Below are positions 17,527 through 25,469 of a stretch of DNA of 64,000 nt, one piece after another. Within the stretch, counting starts at the first letter, position 1. Each line of letters begins with the position of its first letter. Source of the DNA: QIJE01 sp048541835 (GTDB lineage Bacteria; SZUA-79; Acidulodesulfobacterales; Acidulodesulfobacteraceae); NCBI RefSeq assembly GCF_048541835.1, contig NZ_JBLEOY010000002.1, forward strand, positions 533,978 to 597,977, in the 5' to 3' direction. Position numbers and translations under genes: made by a program. The notes below the pieces were generated by a model that was given only the letters and a program-made list of their open reading frames with translations, was not told where the DNA came from and searched no databases.

Positions 17527-17736
17527 TCAGCCAAAACCGCTACTCTGTCCGCCTCCGCATGAACCCGAGTTGGAAGAATACTCATTATTTCCAAGACTGC
17601 TAAAAGAACTTACTCTTTTCTCCGGCTTCTCTGCTCCGCAGGCGGGACATTTAACGTCTTCGCTTTTTTCACTGAGTCTCTGATAAATTTCAAATATTTT
17701 TCCGCACTTTTTACATTCATATTCGTATATAGGCAT
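17527..17736 (-). CDS. FmdB-family zinc-ribbon protein
   Basis: This small protein (69 residues) begins MPIYEYECKKCGKIFEIYQ, the hallmark of FmdB regulatory zinc ribbons, with cysteine pairs CKKC and CPAC that would bind one zinc ion. The remainder is a low-complexity Ser/Gly tail ending SGSCGGGQSSGFG, typical of the family. The ATG at 17736 is chosen over an upstream GTG (17748) because MPIYEYEC is the conserved start. Its role in the cell is not established. Confidence 0.85.
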   Translation of the reverse strand: MPIYEYECKKCGKIFEIYQRLSEKSEDVKCPACGAEKPEKRVSSFSSLGNNEYSSNSGSCGGGQSSGFG

Positions 17737-17780
17737 ATTTAAACACACTCCCTTCCTATTGCATGATCATCGTTATTGCA

Positions 17781-18056
17781 TTATTTTAAATATTCGAATA
17801 TTTTCTCGATCCGTTTATCGCTGAGTTCATAACACATCATTACTCCATCCCGTTTAGAGCGAACTATCCCTTTGTTTTTGAGATAAACAAGATGTTGTGA
17901 AACCGTTGCCTGAGGAAGTTCCAATGCCGCCCATATATTTTTTACGCAGGATTTGTTATTTATTAACACTTCTATTATTTTAAGCCTTATGGGGTGCCCC
18001 AGTGTTTTAAGAAGTTCTGCTTCGGCAATATAGCATTCCTCGTTCTTGTTATTCAT
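17781..18056 (-). CDS. arsR: ArsR/SmtB-family metalloid- or thiol-responsive repressor
   Basis: A 91-residue winged-helix repressor: LLKTLGHPIRLKIIEVL (about 15-31), then the recognition helix LPQATVSQHLVYLKNKGIV (about 47-65) and the wing SKRDGVMMCYEL. The classical ELCVCDL arsenic site is absent; cysteines lie at 8, 37 and 75, so it may sense As(III) or, as in BigR/YgaV-type relatives, sulfur species. The start ATG at 18056 has GAAAGAG five bases upstream; a longer frame from 18104 would run into the operator and has no ribosome site. Its promoter region carries ATATGAA/TTCATAT half sites shared with arsB, making it the likely arsB regulator. Confidence 0.88.
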   Translation of the reverse strand: MNNKNEECYIAEAELLKTLGHPIRLKIIEVLINNKSCVKNIWAALELPQATVSQHLVYLKNKGIVRSKRDGVMMCYELSDKRIEKIFEYLK

Positions 18057-18102
18057 AATTACTCTTTCGTCAAAAATAAAACAAAAATTATTATTAATTA
18101 TC

Positions 18103-18131
18103 ATATGAAGTTCATATATTAATATTCATAT
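18103..18131. promoter_or_regulatory. ArsR-type operator cluster upstream of arsR
   Basis: ATATGAA (18103-18109), one G and TTCATAT (18111-18117) form an inverted repeat, and another TTCATAT lies at 18125-18131. All are downstream of the -10 element of the arsR promoter. The half sites match those of the perfect palindrome before arsB, so autoregulation and shared control are likely. Confidence 0.6.
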
Positions 18132-18143
18132 AATAACATATTT

Positions 18144-18172
18144 ATTATATTTAATTTTTTAAAAAATGTCAA
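18144..18172 (-). promoter_or_regulatory. Consensus promoter of arsR
   Basis: On the minus strand, TTGACA (18172-18167), a 17-base spacer and TATAAT (18149-18144): both hexamers match the sigma70 consensus exactly. The -35 lies within the U-tract of the preceding terminator. Confidence 0.8.
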
Positions 18173-18206
18173 TAAAAATAAAAGCCTCTGCTATTGAGCA
18201 GAGGCT
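18169..18206 (-). terminator. Rho-independent terminator of the dsrE-like gene
   Basis: A perfect 10-bp stem (18183-18192 with 197-206, AGCCTCTGCT and its complement) with a 4-base loop is followed on the minus strand by a T-rich tract. It lies 56 bases beyond the dsrE-like stop and separates it from arsR. Confidence 0.85.
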
Positions 18207-18261
18207 CCCCCTAAAACTTTTACTATTTTAAATATCGTCGTTATTCAGTTTGGATTTATGC

Positions 18262-18732
18262 TTAAAATGATAAATGAATTTGAGATTTAGCGGCATATTC
18301 TATAAATGATGCTGCCCCCGCATATTCCACTCCGTCAATCATATCTTCCTTCTTAAAGTTAAAAAGGTCCATTGTCATTTGGCATGCAATCAGCCTGACG
18401 CCAGTTTCTTGACACAAGGAAATAAGCTCAGGAACCGTTGCGACCCCATTTTTCTTAATCATTGATTTCATCATGGATGTAGCCATTGAAGTCATTCCGG
18501 GCAATGTGCCGATAATATTCGGAACAGGCATAGGCATAGCCGGATTAGCAATCGGAGCTACTTTGAGTTTTTCCCCGGCGTCTTTTTTTAAGATTGATAA
18601 ACCGTAAAAAGTAAAAAATATCGCGCTTTCGATATCCATCGTTGCAGCCGTAGAAGCAATAATAAGTGGCGGATAAGCCATATCCAGTGTTCCATGAATG
18701 GAAATAATAGCCATTTTAGTTTGATCAGCCAT
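18262..18732 (-). CDS. DsrE/DsrF/DrsH-like (DsrE2-type) sulfur-relay family protein
   Basis: This 156-residue protein resembles the DsrE2-type branch of the DsrE family. Family-like segments are MAIISIHGTLDMAYPPLIIASTAA at the start (conserved in part), IFFTFYGLSILKK near 38-50, the Met/Pro-rich middle, and RLIACQMTMDLF near 112-123, whose Cys would carry persulfide. Related proteins move sulfane sulfur in dissimilatory sulfur metabolism and occur beside TusA and rhodanese; none are adjacent here. The gene has its own terminator. A hydrophobic stretch near 20-45 leaves open membrane association. Confidence 0.85.
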   Translation of the reverse strand: MADQTKMAIISIHGTLDMAYPPLIIASTAATMDIESAIFFTFYGLSILKKDAGEKLKVAPIANPAMPMPVPNIIGTLPGMTSMATSMMKSMIKKNGVATVPELISLCQETGVRLIACQMTMDLFNFKKEDMIDGVEYAGAASFIEYAAKSQIHLSF

Positions 18733-19016
18733 TTTAGTTCTCCTTTTTAAAAAGTTTAAATAATTTTGTTAAAATAAGAAAATAAACTAGTCCCAACGAA
18801 TCCTTAGCAGGTTAATCAAATTTTATTTTCAAATTTATCATTTTTAAAAACAAATAGCAAGAAAATAATTATTTAAAATAACATAAAAATTATTGATTTT
18901 TATATAATCTTGTTCAGTCTAAATATGCATATTTTTAAGCAAAAAATTACGTAAATTTGACTTTTATTGTAAATTGTGGTTAAATTTTAATGTAAAAATC
19001 AGATTTTTGTTTATTT

Positions 19017-19889
19017 TTGAGTAAATTAGATATTATTATAGTCAATTTTTTAAATATTTTGGGGAAGGTTTTGAAAAAAATTAAAAAAGTTTTGAATAAA
19101 TTGCGAATATTTTTCGAAAAATTAATCAGCAAGATCGAATTTAAGTATTTTTTGCCCTATTTTTTATTGGCATCCATTGCGATTTTTATGGCGGTTTCAT
19201 CTTATTATTATGTTATCCCGATGTATCACGGTTATTTAAGAGAGCAACTGGAGATAAAGTCGCTTAAAAATAAAATCCGCATAGATTATGAAAAGGTAAG
19301 AATTTTTAAGATTATAGCCTCTTTTAATTCTGGACTTCCGGAGGTTAAAGAAAAAAAGGTTGCTAATCTTATTTTTAATATGGGAGAAAGGTACAAGATA
19401 AATCCTGCATTAATTTTGGCAGTCATAAGAGTTGAGAGTTCGTTCAATAATTTTTCCTATTCCGACAGAGGGGCTGTAGGACTTATGCAGATTAGGCCTG
19501 TTACCGGTCTTTATTTGATAAAAAAATACGGCATAAAATCTAAAAAATTTAATTATAACGTAAAATATATGGAATATCTTCCGGTAAATTATTTGTATAA
19601 CCCGTCTTTAAATATAAAAATAGGCGTTAGATATTTATTGAGTCTATTATATGAGTTCAAGAATCTAAAGTTTGCGTTATTTGCGTATAATGCCGGTCCT
19701 ACCTTAGCTCATAGGACTTTAAATTCCGCCGGGAAAAGCGCAAAACTTAGCTATTCAGGGAGTACAAACAGGTTGTTTTCCGATTTTTATTACGGATATT
19801 ACAAAAGGGTTAAAAAATACTTCGCTATTTACAACAAGGATATTTTTACGGATAATCCGGCAATAATCGGTAACGCGTATAGCGAATAA
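19017..19889 (+). CDS. Membrane-anchored lytic transglycosylase (SLT domain)
   Basis: This 290-residue protein has a basic N-terminus, one transmembrane helix (about 47-66) and a periplasmic lysozyme-like SLT domain. The catalytic Glu lies in ALILAVIRVESSFN near residue 142, followed by DRGAVGLMQIRPVTG and the later FALFAYNAGP. It would cleave peptidoglycan to make 1,6-anhydro-muropeptides during wall remodelling. The frame is closed upstream by TAA at 18993-18995, and no ATG precedes the domain, so TTG at 19017 is the likely start, without a clear ribosome site. Confidence 0.88.
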   Translation: MSKLDIIIVNFLNILGKVLKKIKKVLNKLRIFFEKLISKIEFKYFLPYFLLASIAIFMAVSSYYYVIPMYHGYLREQLEIKSLKNKIRIDYEKVRIFKIIASFNSGLPEVKEKKVANLIFNMGERYKINPALILAVIRVESSFNNFSYSDRGAVGLMQIRPVTGLYLIKKYGIKSKKFNYNVKYMEYLPVNYLYNPSLNIKIGVRYLLSLLYEFKNLKFALFAYNAGPTLAHRTLNSAGKSAKLSYSGSTNRLFSDFYYGYYKRVKKYFAIYNKDIFTDNPAIIGNAYSE

Positions 19890-19924
19890 AAGTCAGTATT
19901 TATTGTTCATCTCTCTATTTAATA

Positions 19925-19948
19925 GGTCGGGACGACTGGATTTGAACC
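19925..19948. repeat. Duplicate of the 3' end of tRNA-Pro (attachment-site-like scar)
   Basis: About 24 bases here repeat the 3' end (acceptor, T arm and CCA) of the tRNA-Pro at 20078-20154 with two differences near the T loop. The rest of a tRNA is absent. The copy lies 130 bases beyond the tRNA's 3' end, where integrases leave the second att half. The spacer (19949-20077) holds TTTTTACG...CGTAAAAA inverted repeats and further ACGATA motifs but no gene. This looks like a leftover of an integrated element. Confidence 0.65.
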
Positions 19949-20077
19949 GGGGGTTTTTACGCTTACGATATTAGATAATCGTAAAAAATAGATACAGTCT
20001 TTAGCTGTTGCGTAGTTTACGATACAATGAGATACCATCTAACTTCCGATATTAAATATTCCAAATTATGGTCTGAG

Positions 20078-20154
20078 TGGTCGGGACGACTGGATTCGAA
20101 CCAGCGACCCCCTGCACCCCATGCAGGTGCGCTACCAAGCTGCGCCACGTCCCG
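20078..20154 (-). tRNA. tRNA-Pro (anticodon GGG)
   Basis: Read on the minus strand: acceptor CGGGACG pairs with CGTCCCG, discriminator A, encoded CCA. The anticodon stem is CCTGC/GCAGG with loop ATGGGGT, giving anticodon GGG (reads CCC/CCU). The T arm has GGTTCGAATCC. Its 3' end is duplicated at 19925-19948. Confidence 0.96.
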
Positions 20155-20334
20155 ATACTTTATTGATTATACTATTTTCTTAAAAAAAATCAAAGCGGAT
20201 TTTTAAAAATATTATTTATTACCAAATTTGAAATAGTAATGTATAATTTAGTTATGTGAATTCATTTGGGAATAAGCGCAATGATATTATCTGTTTCTAA
20301 GTTTAAATACAGACGGTACGATTTCTAATTGAAT

Positions 20335-23061
20335 ATGAAAGAGACAGAGTGGTACAAAAGATCGATAGACGATACCTTTTCAATTCTAACCTCCAGCCCC
20401 TTAGGGCTCTCCGATATTGAGGTAAATAACAGACTCAGACAGTATGGTTATAATGAATTAATATTTAAAAAACGATCGGCTTTCATCAGGTTTCTCAACC
20501 AATTCCGTGGTCCCTTGGTATATGTTTTGTTAATCACGTCCTTCGTGACAGCCGCTCTGAAAGAGTGGCCGGAAACGGTAGTTATTTTATTATGTGTCGC
20601 TATTAATACCGTAATCGGATTTGTTCAGGAAGGCAAAGCCGAGTCGTCTATAAATGCGCTCAAAAAGATGATGGTTCTTGAATGCTTATGCGTGAGAAAC
20701 GGTCGAAAGATAACCGTACCTGCGCGAGAATTAGTACCGGGAGACATAGTGATACTTGAAGCCGGCAATAAGATTCCGGCCGATTTGCGTTTATTTAATG
20801 CAAGAAATCTTGCGGTGGACGAATCATTGCTTACCGGAGAATCAGTTCCCGCAAATAAGGATACCGAGCATATTTCTGCGGACAATTTGTCTCCAGCAGA
20901 CCAACGCTGTATGGTTTTTAGCGGTACTTTTGTCAGCAGGGGGTACGGGGAGGGGATGGTAACGGCTACCGGCGCAAGGACGGAATTCGGAAAGATTGCC
21001 GAATCCATAAAAGAGACAGACAAAATTGCTACGCCTTTGATGCGCAAAATTACGGAATTTACCCGATTCTGGATGATCGTCGTTGCTGCACTTGCTATCT
21101 TTAATTTTTTGTTAGCCTTATTATTTAAATATATCCTTGTATATGCCGTTCTTGCTTCTATTTCACTTGCCGTAGCGGCCATTCCGGAAATGCTGCCTGC
21201 AGTAATAGTAACCATTTTGGCTTTTGCGTCCATTTCGATGGCCAAAAGAAATGCATTGATAAGAAGATTGCCTGCGGTAGAAACCTTAGGCTGTACTACG
21301 GTGATATGTTCCGACAAAACCGGAACTCTTACCAAGAATGCCATGACGGTTACAAAGATATATAGTGGGAGACGAAACTATAGCCTAACGGGTGCGGGAT
21401 ATGAACTCAATGGGGAATTTACCTTGAACGGAGTAGCGATTAATCCTGCCGATGAACCGAAAGAACTAATTGAAACCTTAAAGGCGGGTTACTTCTGTAA
21501 TAATGCCGTTTTGTCGGAAGGTAAAGAGAATCGCGATATAATCGGCGATTCAACGGAAAAGGCGTTAGTCGTATCGGCACTTAAGGGAGGCATTAAAGAC
21601 AAATCGGCTATTTTAGATGAAATACCTTTTGAATCGGAACATCAGTATATGTCCACGCTGCATCGTTCGGAAAACGGAAATGTCATATATATCAAAGGGT
21701 CTCCCGAAAAGATATTAGGGCAATGTCGAGATCAGTTAATTAATGGAAAAACCGTTTCCGTAGAAATAGGGAATGTATCGTCCGCAATTGATGAAATGGC
21801 GACAGATGCCCTTCGGGTTCTCGGTATGGCATACAAGACCGTGGATAGAGACAAGACCATAATTACGATAGAAGATATACAGGGTTTTACCTTTCTTGGT
21901 CTCCAGGGCATGATTGATCCCCCGAGGGAAGAGGTTTTTGAAGCAGTGAGAAAGTGTCGGATATCAGGTATAAGAGTGATTATGATGACGGGCGACCATA
22001 TTGAAACGGCTAAGGCTATTGCCAGGCAATTAGGAATTATCAGAGAAGGCGATATGGCAATAACGGGGAGAGAGTTATCCGAGATGAGTGATGAAGATCT
22101 ATATGAAGCCGTTCAAAAAGTCTCCGTATTTGCGCGCATTGCCCCTGAACACAAATTGAGGATTACCGTTCAAATGCAGAAAAGGGGCAATGTTGTTGCC
22201 GTCACGGGTGACGGAGTAAACGATGCTCCCGCTTTGAGAGCGGCAGATATCGGTATTGCAATGGGCGTGACCGGTACGGAAGTAAGCAAAGAAGCAGCAG
22301 ATATGATTTTAACCGACGATAATTTTGCCACCATTGTTGCTGCAGTCGAAGAAGGCAGGCATGCCTGGAATAATTTTCAGAAGGCCGTTATTTATACGCT
22401 TCCTACGAATGTGGGACAGGCATTGTTGATAATGGGCGCAATATCGCTTGCCCCATTTATCCCTTTGTTTATCCTTCGTCTTCCGTTGGAACCCATACAT
22501 ATTCTTTGGATAAATTTGGCAGATTCGCTTTTTTTTACAATACCGCTCATGATGGAACCGAAAGAGAAGGGTTTACTTGAAGGACCGCCGCGCGATATCA
22601 AGGAAAGAATAGCCAATAGTTTGTTTATTATAAGGGTTAGCCTGGTATCTATACTGATGGCGGCTACCGGATTTTTGCTGTATTATCACTTTGCGGCACA
22701 GGCTGTTTCATCGGATCCGGATTACTTATTGAAGCTGACTCAGGCGCAGACGGCGGCGTTTGTCGGTGTTCAGTTGATTGAGGTGGGATATTTGATTACC
22801 GCAAGGTCGATATATGATTCGGCATTTACTTTCAGTCCGTTTTCCAACAAATGGTTGCTCGCGGGGGTAGGAATGGCGTTAGCCGCCATGCTTTTAATAG
22901 TTTACACGCCGTTCGGAAATGCTTTATTCAGGACGCATCCTTTTCCTGACGGGTGGTGGGCGGTTATAATACTGGCTTTGTTGCCCGGGTTTGCAGTGAC
23001 GGAAATCGAGAAGTTTATAAGACGACTGAATATTGCTACTCATACGTCTGATTTACATTGA
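20335..23061 (+). CDS. P-type cation-transporting ATPase, P2/P3-like, substrate unclear
   Basis: This 908-residue protein has the complete P-type layout: a cation-ATPase N-terminal domain, TGES actuator motif (LLTGESVPA), phosphorylation site DKTGTLT, TGDH and GDGVNDAPALR hinge motifs, and about ten helices. The M4 motif is PEMLP (MgtA-like) rather than PEGLP. In M5, TNVGQ has Gln where SERCA has Glu771. In M6, NLADS moves the acidic residue one position relative to SERCA's NLVTD. Ca2+ transport therefore cannot be assumed; protons, Mg2+ or another cation are possible. The ATG at 20335 is preferred over a TTG two codons upstream. It lies directly beyond the tRNA-Pro scar. Confidence 0.9.
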   Translation: MKETEWYKRSIDDTFSILTSSPLGLSDIEVNNRLRQYGYNELIFKKRSAFIRFLNQFRGPLVYVLLITSFVTAALKEWPETVVILLCVAINTVIGFVQEGKAESSINALKKMMVLECLCVRNGRKITVPARELVPGDIVILEAGNKIPADLRLFNARNLAVDESLLTGESVPANKDTEHISADNLSPADQRCMVFSGTFVSRGYGEGMVTATGARTEFGKIAESIKETDKIATPLMRKITEFTRFWMIVVAALAIFNFLLALLFKYILVYAVLASISLAVAAIPEMLPAVIVTILAFASISMAKRNALIRRLPAVETLGCTTVICSDKTGTLTKNAMTVTKIYSGRRNYSLTGAGYELNGEFTLNGVAINPADEPKELIETLKAGYFCNNAVLSEGKENRDIIGDSTEKALVVSALKGGIKDKSAILDEIPFESEHQYMSTLHRSENGNVIYIKGSPEKILGQCRDQLINGKTVSVEIGNVSSAIDEMATDALRVLGMAYKTVDRDKTIITIEDIQGFTFLGLQGMIDPPREEVFEAVRKCRISGIRVIMMTGDHIETAKAIARQLGIIREGDMAITGRELSEMSDEDLYEAVQKVSVFARIAPEHKLRITVQMQKRGNVVAVTGDGVNDAPALRAADIGIAMGVTGTEVSKEAADMILTDDNFATIVAAVEEGRHAWNNFQKAVIYTLPTNVGQALLIMGAISLAPFIPLFILRLPLEPIHILWINLADSLFFTIPLMMEPKEKGLLEGPPRDIKERIANSLFIIRVSLVSILMAATGFLLYYHFAAQAVSSDPDYLLKLTQAQTAAFVGVQLIEVGYLITARSIYDSAFTFSPFSNKWLLAGVGMALAAMLLIVYTPFGNALFRTHPFPDGWWAVIILALLPGFAVTEIEKFIRRLNIATHTSDLH

Positions 23062-23078
23062 CGATAAGATATACCGAC

Positions 23079-23106
23079 TTGAAATTATAAAAATAGGTGA
23101 TATAAT
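23079..23106 (+). promoter_or_regulatory. Promoter of the Hsp20 gene
   Basis: TTGAAA (23079-23084), 16 bases and TATAAT (23101-23106), 38 bases before the start. CTTGAA also resembles the -35 of heat-shock sigma factors, but the -10 is of the housekeeping type. No CIRCE repeat is seen. Confidence 0.6.
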
Positions 23107-23143
23107 TAAATTAATAGAATAAAAAAAAGGGGGTTGATTAATT

Positions 23144-23584
23144 ATGTCTAATATTTCTATTTGGGAACCGGTAAATGTTATTAGAAATGATTTTGAAAGA
23201 TTGTTTTCCGATTTCGTTCCGACGGGTGTTAAAAAATTATGGGGGTATGATGAGTCCGGCTCAGTGGAGCCTGCGGTTGACGTTATAGAGAAGGAAGACT
23301 CCATAATTGTTAGGGCTGAGCTTCCCGGAGTTTCAAGGGATGAGGTTAAACTTGAAATTCATGAAAGCAGACTTACGATAAAAGGAGAGCATAAAGCGGA
23401 AGAGGAAGATAAAAAAGAGGATTATTATCGCAAGGAAATTGGTTTAGGTACATTTTGCAGGAATATAGAGCTTCCTTCCGGCGTTGATTCATCTTCGGCA
23501 AGTGCATCAATGAAAGACGGTATTTTGGAAGTAACTATAAGAAAGAATGAACCTGCTAAATCGATAGCAATAGAAGTTAAATAA
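23144..23584 (+). CDS. Hsp20/alpha-crystallin small heat-shock protein
   Basis: This 146-residue protein has an N-terminal arm (with IWEPVNVIRNDFERLF), the alpha-crystallin domain VEPAVDVIEKEDSIIVRAELPGV onwards (about 43-135), the A-x-x-x-n-G-v-L-type motif MKDGILEVTI (about 124-133) and a C-terminal KSIAIEV tail. It is an ATP-independent holdase that binds unfolding proteins. The ribosome site AAGGGGG precedes the ATG. It is a single-gene unit with its own promoter and terminator. Confidence 0.95.
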   Translation: MSNISIWEPVNVIRNDFERLFSDFVPTGVKKLWGYDESGSVEPAVDVIEKEDSIIVRAELPGVSRDEVKLEIHESRLTIKGEHKAEEEDKKEDYYRKEIGLGTFCRNIELPSGVDSSSASASMKDGILEVTIRKNEPAKSIAIEVK

Positions 23585-23615
23585 GTAAAGAGGCCAAAAA
23601 TTTTATCGGCCAATG

Positions 23616-23692
23616 AAAATATGCCGTTGTCGGTTAATGGTTAGATCCCTTGAACGAGATGAAGGGAGATTGCGGCGACGGCATATTTTTTT
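23616..23692 (+). terminator. Large stem-loop terminator after the Hsp20 gene
   Basis: Arms at 23616-23632 and 23673-23689 pair over 17 bp with two G-U-type positions, enclosing a smaller CCCTT/AAGGG stem. Seven T follow (23686-23692). It fills the gap between two convergent genes and may serve both. Confidence 0.7.
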
Positions 23693-23693
23693 A

Positions 23694-24596
23694 TTAGGCA
23701 GTAAATTCCATATTATGATTTTTTACGTATTTGAGTGATTTTATAAAAGATGTTATCATTACAAACAAGACTATAAAGATTACTAAAAAGAATCCTATGC
23801 CAAGGGTGTGGAGATTATGTATTTTTATAGGGGTTATGAATCCTAATAAAATAAGCTCCGGGAAAATAATTTCTAATATTGCAGCTAAAATAAAAGCTAA
23901 TCCTCCCCAAAATAGTGTTAATCCTGATGTTCTCTTTGCAATATATGCTATGCCTTTTTTTGGAACTTTTAACCGCTCCATAAATCTGCCCGCAAGCATG
24001 CCTATAATTATTTGCGTTACCATCGTTCCGATTCCGAATAAGAGTCCGGGTAAAAATCCAGTATATGCATTCGGCATTTTAGGCGCAAGGACCGTATAAA
24101 TGATAATGGCAAATGCTCCCGTGCCCCATCCTGCAATAAATCCATGTAACAGTACCATATAGATAGGGATCGGTCTCGATTCATCGTTACCGTTTTTCGG
24201 GTGTGATTTAATTTTTAAAAATTTAGACAGGTTATGTTCTATCCCTTTGAATAACTCGAAATTATTTCCTAAGCCCATTATATATGCTCCGGCAAAAGAC
24301 ATGACGATGCCGACGAATATATATATAATCGGCATTACATCCGGTCTTGTGAGTATTTTTCCTAAAGCAAAATAGGATAGTTCCGAGGCTATAGCCCTTT
24401 GAAAAGTGAAAGCGGCAGAGAATAAAAGCCCTGTTTTAAAGCCTCCCTTAGTGCTATAGCTGCCTATGGAATAACTAAAGGTGATAGGCCACGTGTGTTC
24501 GTCGGGAGTGAATCCGTGAATGATTCCTAAAAGAAAAGCCGTAAACAATATGGAAAATATCGACGAGAAGATTTGCGGATTATAAAGGTTAATCAT
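23694..24596 (-). CDS. NiCoT/RcnA-superfamily-like membrane transporter
   Basis: This 300-residue polytopic protein (about 7-8 helices) has an N-terminal HGFTPDEH segment (residues 27-34) recalling the H-x4-D-H metal-binding signature of NiCoT nickel/cobalt permeases and the related UreH and RcnA proteins. A second GFIAGWGTGAFAIIIY motif lies mid-protein and the loop between the halves is charged. Transport of Ni2+, Co2+ or another divalent metal across the inner membrane is inferred; direction and ion are unknown. Another reading is a sulfite-exporter/DsbD-like transporter of similar fold. It is a single-gene unit on the minus strand. Confidence 0.6.
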   Translation of the reverse strand: MINLYNPQIFSSIFSILFTAFLLGIIHGFTPDEHTWPITFSYSIGSYSTKGGFKTGLLFSAAFTFQRAIASELSYFALGKILTRPDVMPIIYIFVGIVMSFAGAYIMGLGNNFELFKGIEHNLSKFLKIKSHPKNGNDESRPIPIYMVLLHGFIAGWGTGAFAIIIYTVLAPKMPNAYTGFLPGLLFGIGTMVTQIIIGMLAGRFMERLKVPKKGIAYIAKRTSGLTLFWGGLAFILAAILEIIFPELILLGFITPIKIHNLHTLGIGFFLVIFIVLFVMITSFIKSLKYVKNHNMEFTA

Positions 24597-24807
24597 TAAG
24601 ATAATAGATATACGACAAAATTACTGCCGAGTGTAAAATTTTAAAAATATTAATAAATCAGGACTCGTAAAATTATATCACAATTAGGATTAATACGGTA
24701 TCAAATTAACCATCCTTAGTTCCGACGAAGGTCTTTATGTTTAACGAAGGAATAATTAACAAGGATTTACTTTTTAGGTTATAATATCTTAAATTCAGGG
24801 GTTAAAC

Positions 24808-24910
24808 GTGCTTAAAATAAATCATGAAATCGTCTCAGGAGACTCAAGAACGATGGAGGAGCTTTTTAAATAAAAGTGTTCATCTTGTTGTCACATCTCC
24901 GTTTCAATAG
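24808..24910 (+). pseudogene. Frameshifted N-terminal remnant of a site-specific DNA methyltransferase
   Basis: From GTG at 24808 the frame reads VLKINHEIVSGDSRTMEELF and then a stop (24871-24873). Shifting one base forward continues as KSVHLVVTSPFQ and another stop at 24908-24910. Together these match the start of beta-class DNA methyltransferases (GDSR.M.EL....VHLVVTSPPY), with the catalytic TSPPY damaged to TSPF. Later bases on to about 25000 look like further decayed coding sequence. The remaining parts of 24597-25060 show nothing I can identify. The remnant lies beside tRNA-Lys, in line with a lost restriction-modification insert. Confidence 0.65.
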
Positions 24911-25060
24911 CAGATAGAAGATAATCATATTTATCAAGAAATAATAAATAAACTTTCTTGATATTTTACCGCCTCTTTTTACGACAAAGATTGAATAAAT
25001 TTTGTGTATTTTATATGAATTATGAACAATGCGGAATGCCTTATTTACTGCGGTTTTGAA

Positions 25061-25136
25061 TGGTGGGCTGTGTCGGGATCGAACCGACGACCTACTGATT
25101 AAGAGTCAGTTGCTCTACCAATTGAGCTAACAGCCC
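25061..25136 (-). tRNA. tRNA-Lys (anticodon CUU)
   Basis: On the minus strand: acceptor GGGCTGT with ACAGCCC, discriminator A and encoded CCA. Anticodon stem ACTGA/TCAGT with loop CTCTTAA gives anticodon CTT (reads AAG). The D arm is TAGCTCAATTGGTAGAGC and the T arm GTTCGATCC. Confidence 0.97.
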
Positions 25137-25469
25137 GAACATTAAAAATTGACTAATGTAACCGATATAATTGTATAATATTCATAATTTTTAGTCAATC
25201 ATTTTAAGGCGTCTCCGAATGCCGATACAAACCATCGTCGCGCCGTCTTGAAATTTTGATATAACTGGGATATAATCCAATATATAAAGAATTGTAGCGA
25301 AGAAGCTAATATTGTCAAATATTCGGCTAACTTCTTTAAGGACTTTTTATTTACTACCGATGAAACAAATCCTGTAAAAATCACGCCGGATATTTTGTAT
25401 GATTCTTTTAATTTATTTTAAAAATATATGGATTAAGGGGGCGGATAAGGGATTATCCCGAAAAGGCAT
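25137..25469. other. Intergenic stretch between tRNA-Lys and the phosphoribosyltransferase gene
   Basis: I see no supported gene. A 61-codon minus-strand frame (25199-25384, GTG start) predicts a hydrophobic middle, but it lacks a ribosome site and a recognisable family. The last 60 bases before 25470 include AAAAGG as the ribosome site of the next gene. Confidence 0.4.

Noticed and set aside
19925..19948. A second tRNA-Pro gene
   Set aside because: Only the 3' end matches; no anticodon arm, D arm or 5' acceptor strand follows.
20625..21344. 239-codon minus-strand frame
   Set aside because: Lies fully antisense to the P-type ATPase, which has all family motifs; no independent start signal.
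25199..25384. 61-codon minus-strand frame near tRNA-Lys
   Set aside because: GTG start without a ribosome site, no recognisable family; kept only as a note on the intergenic stretch.
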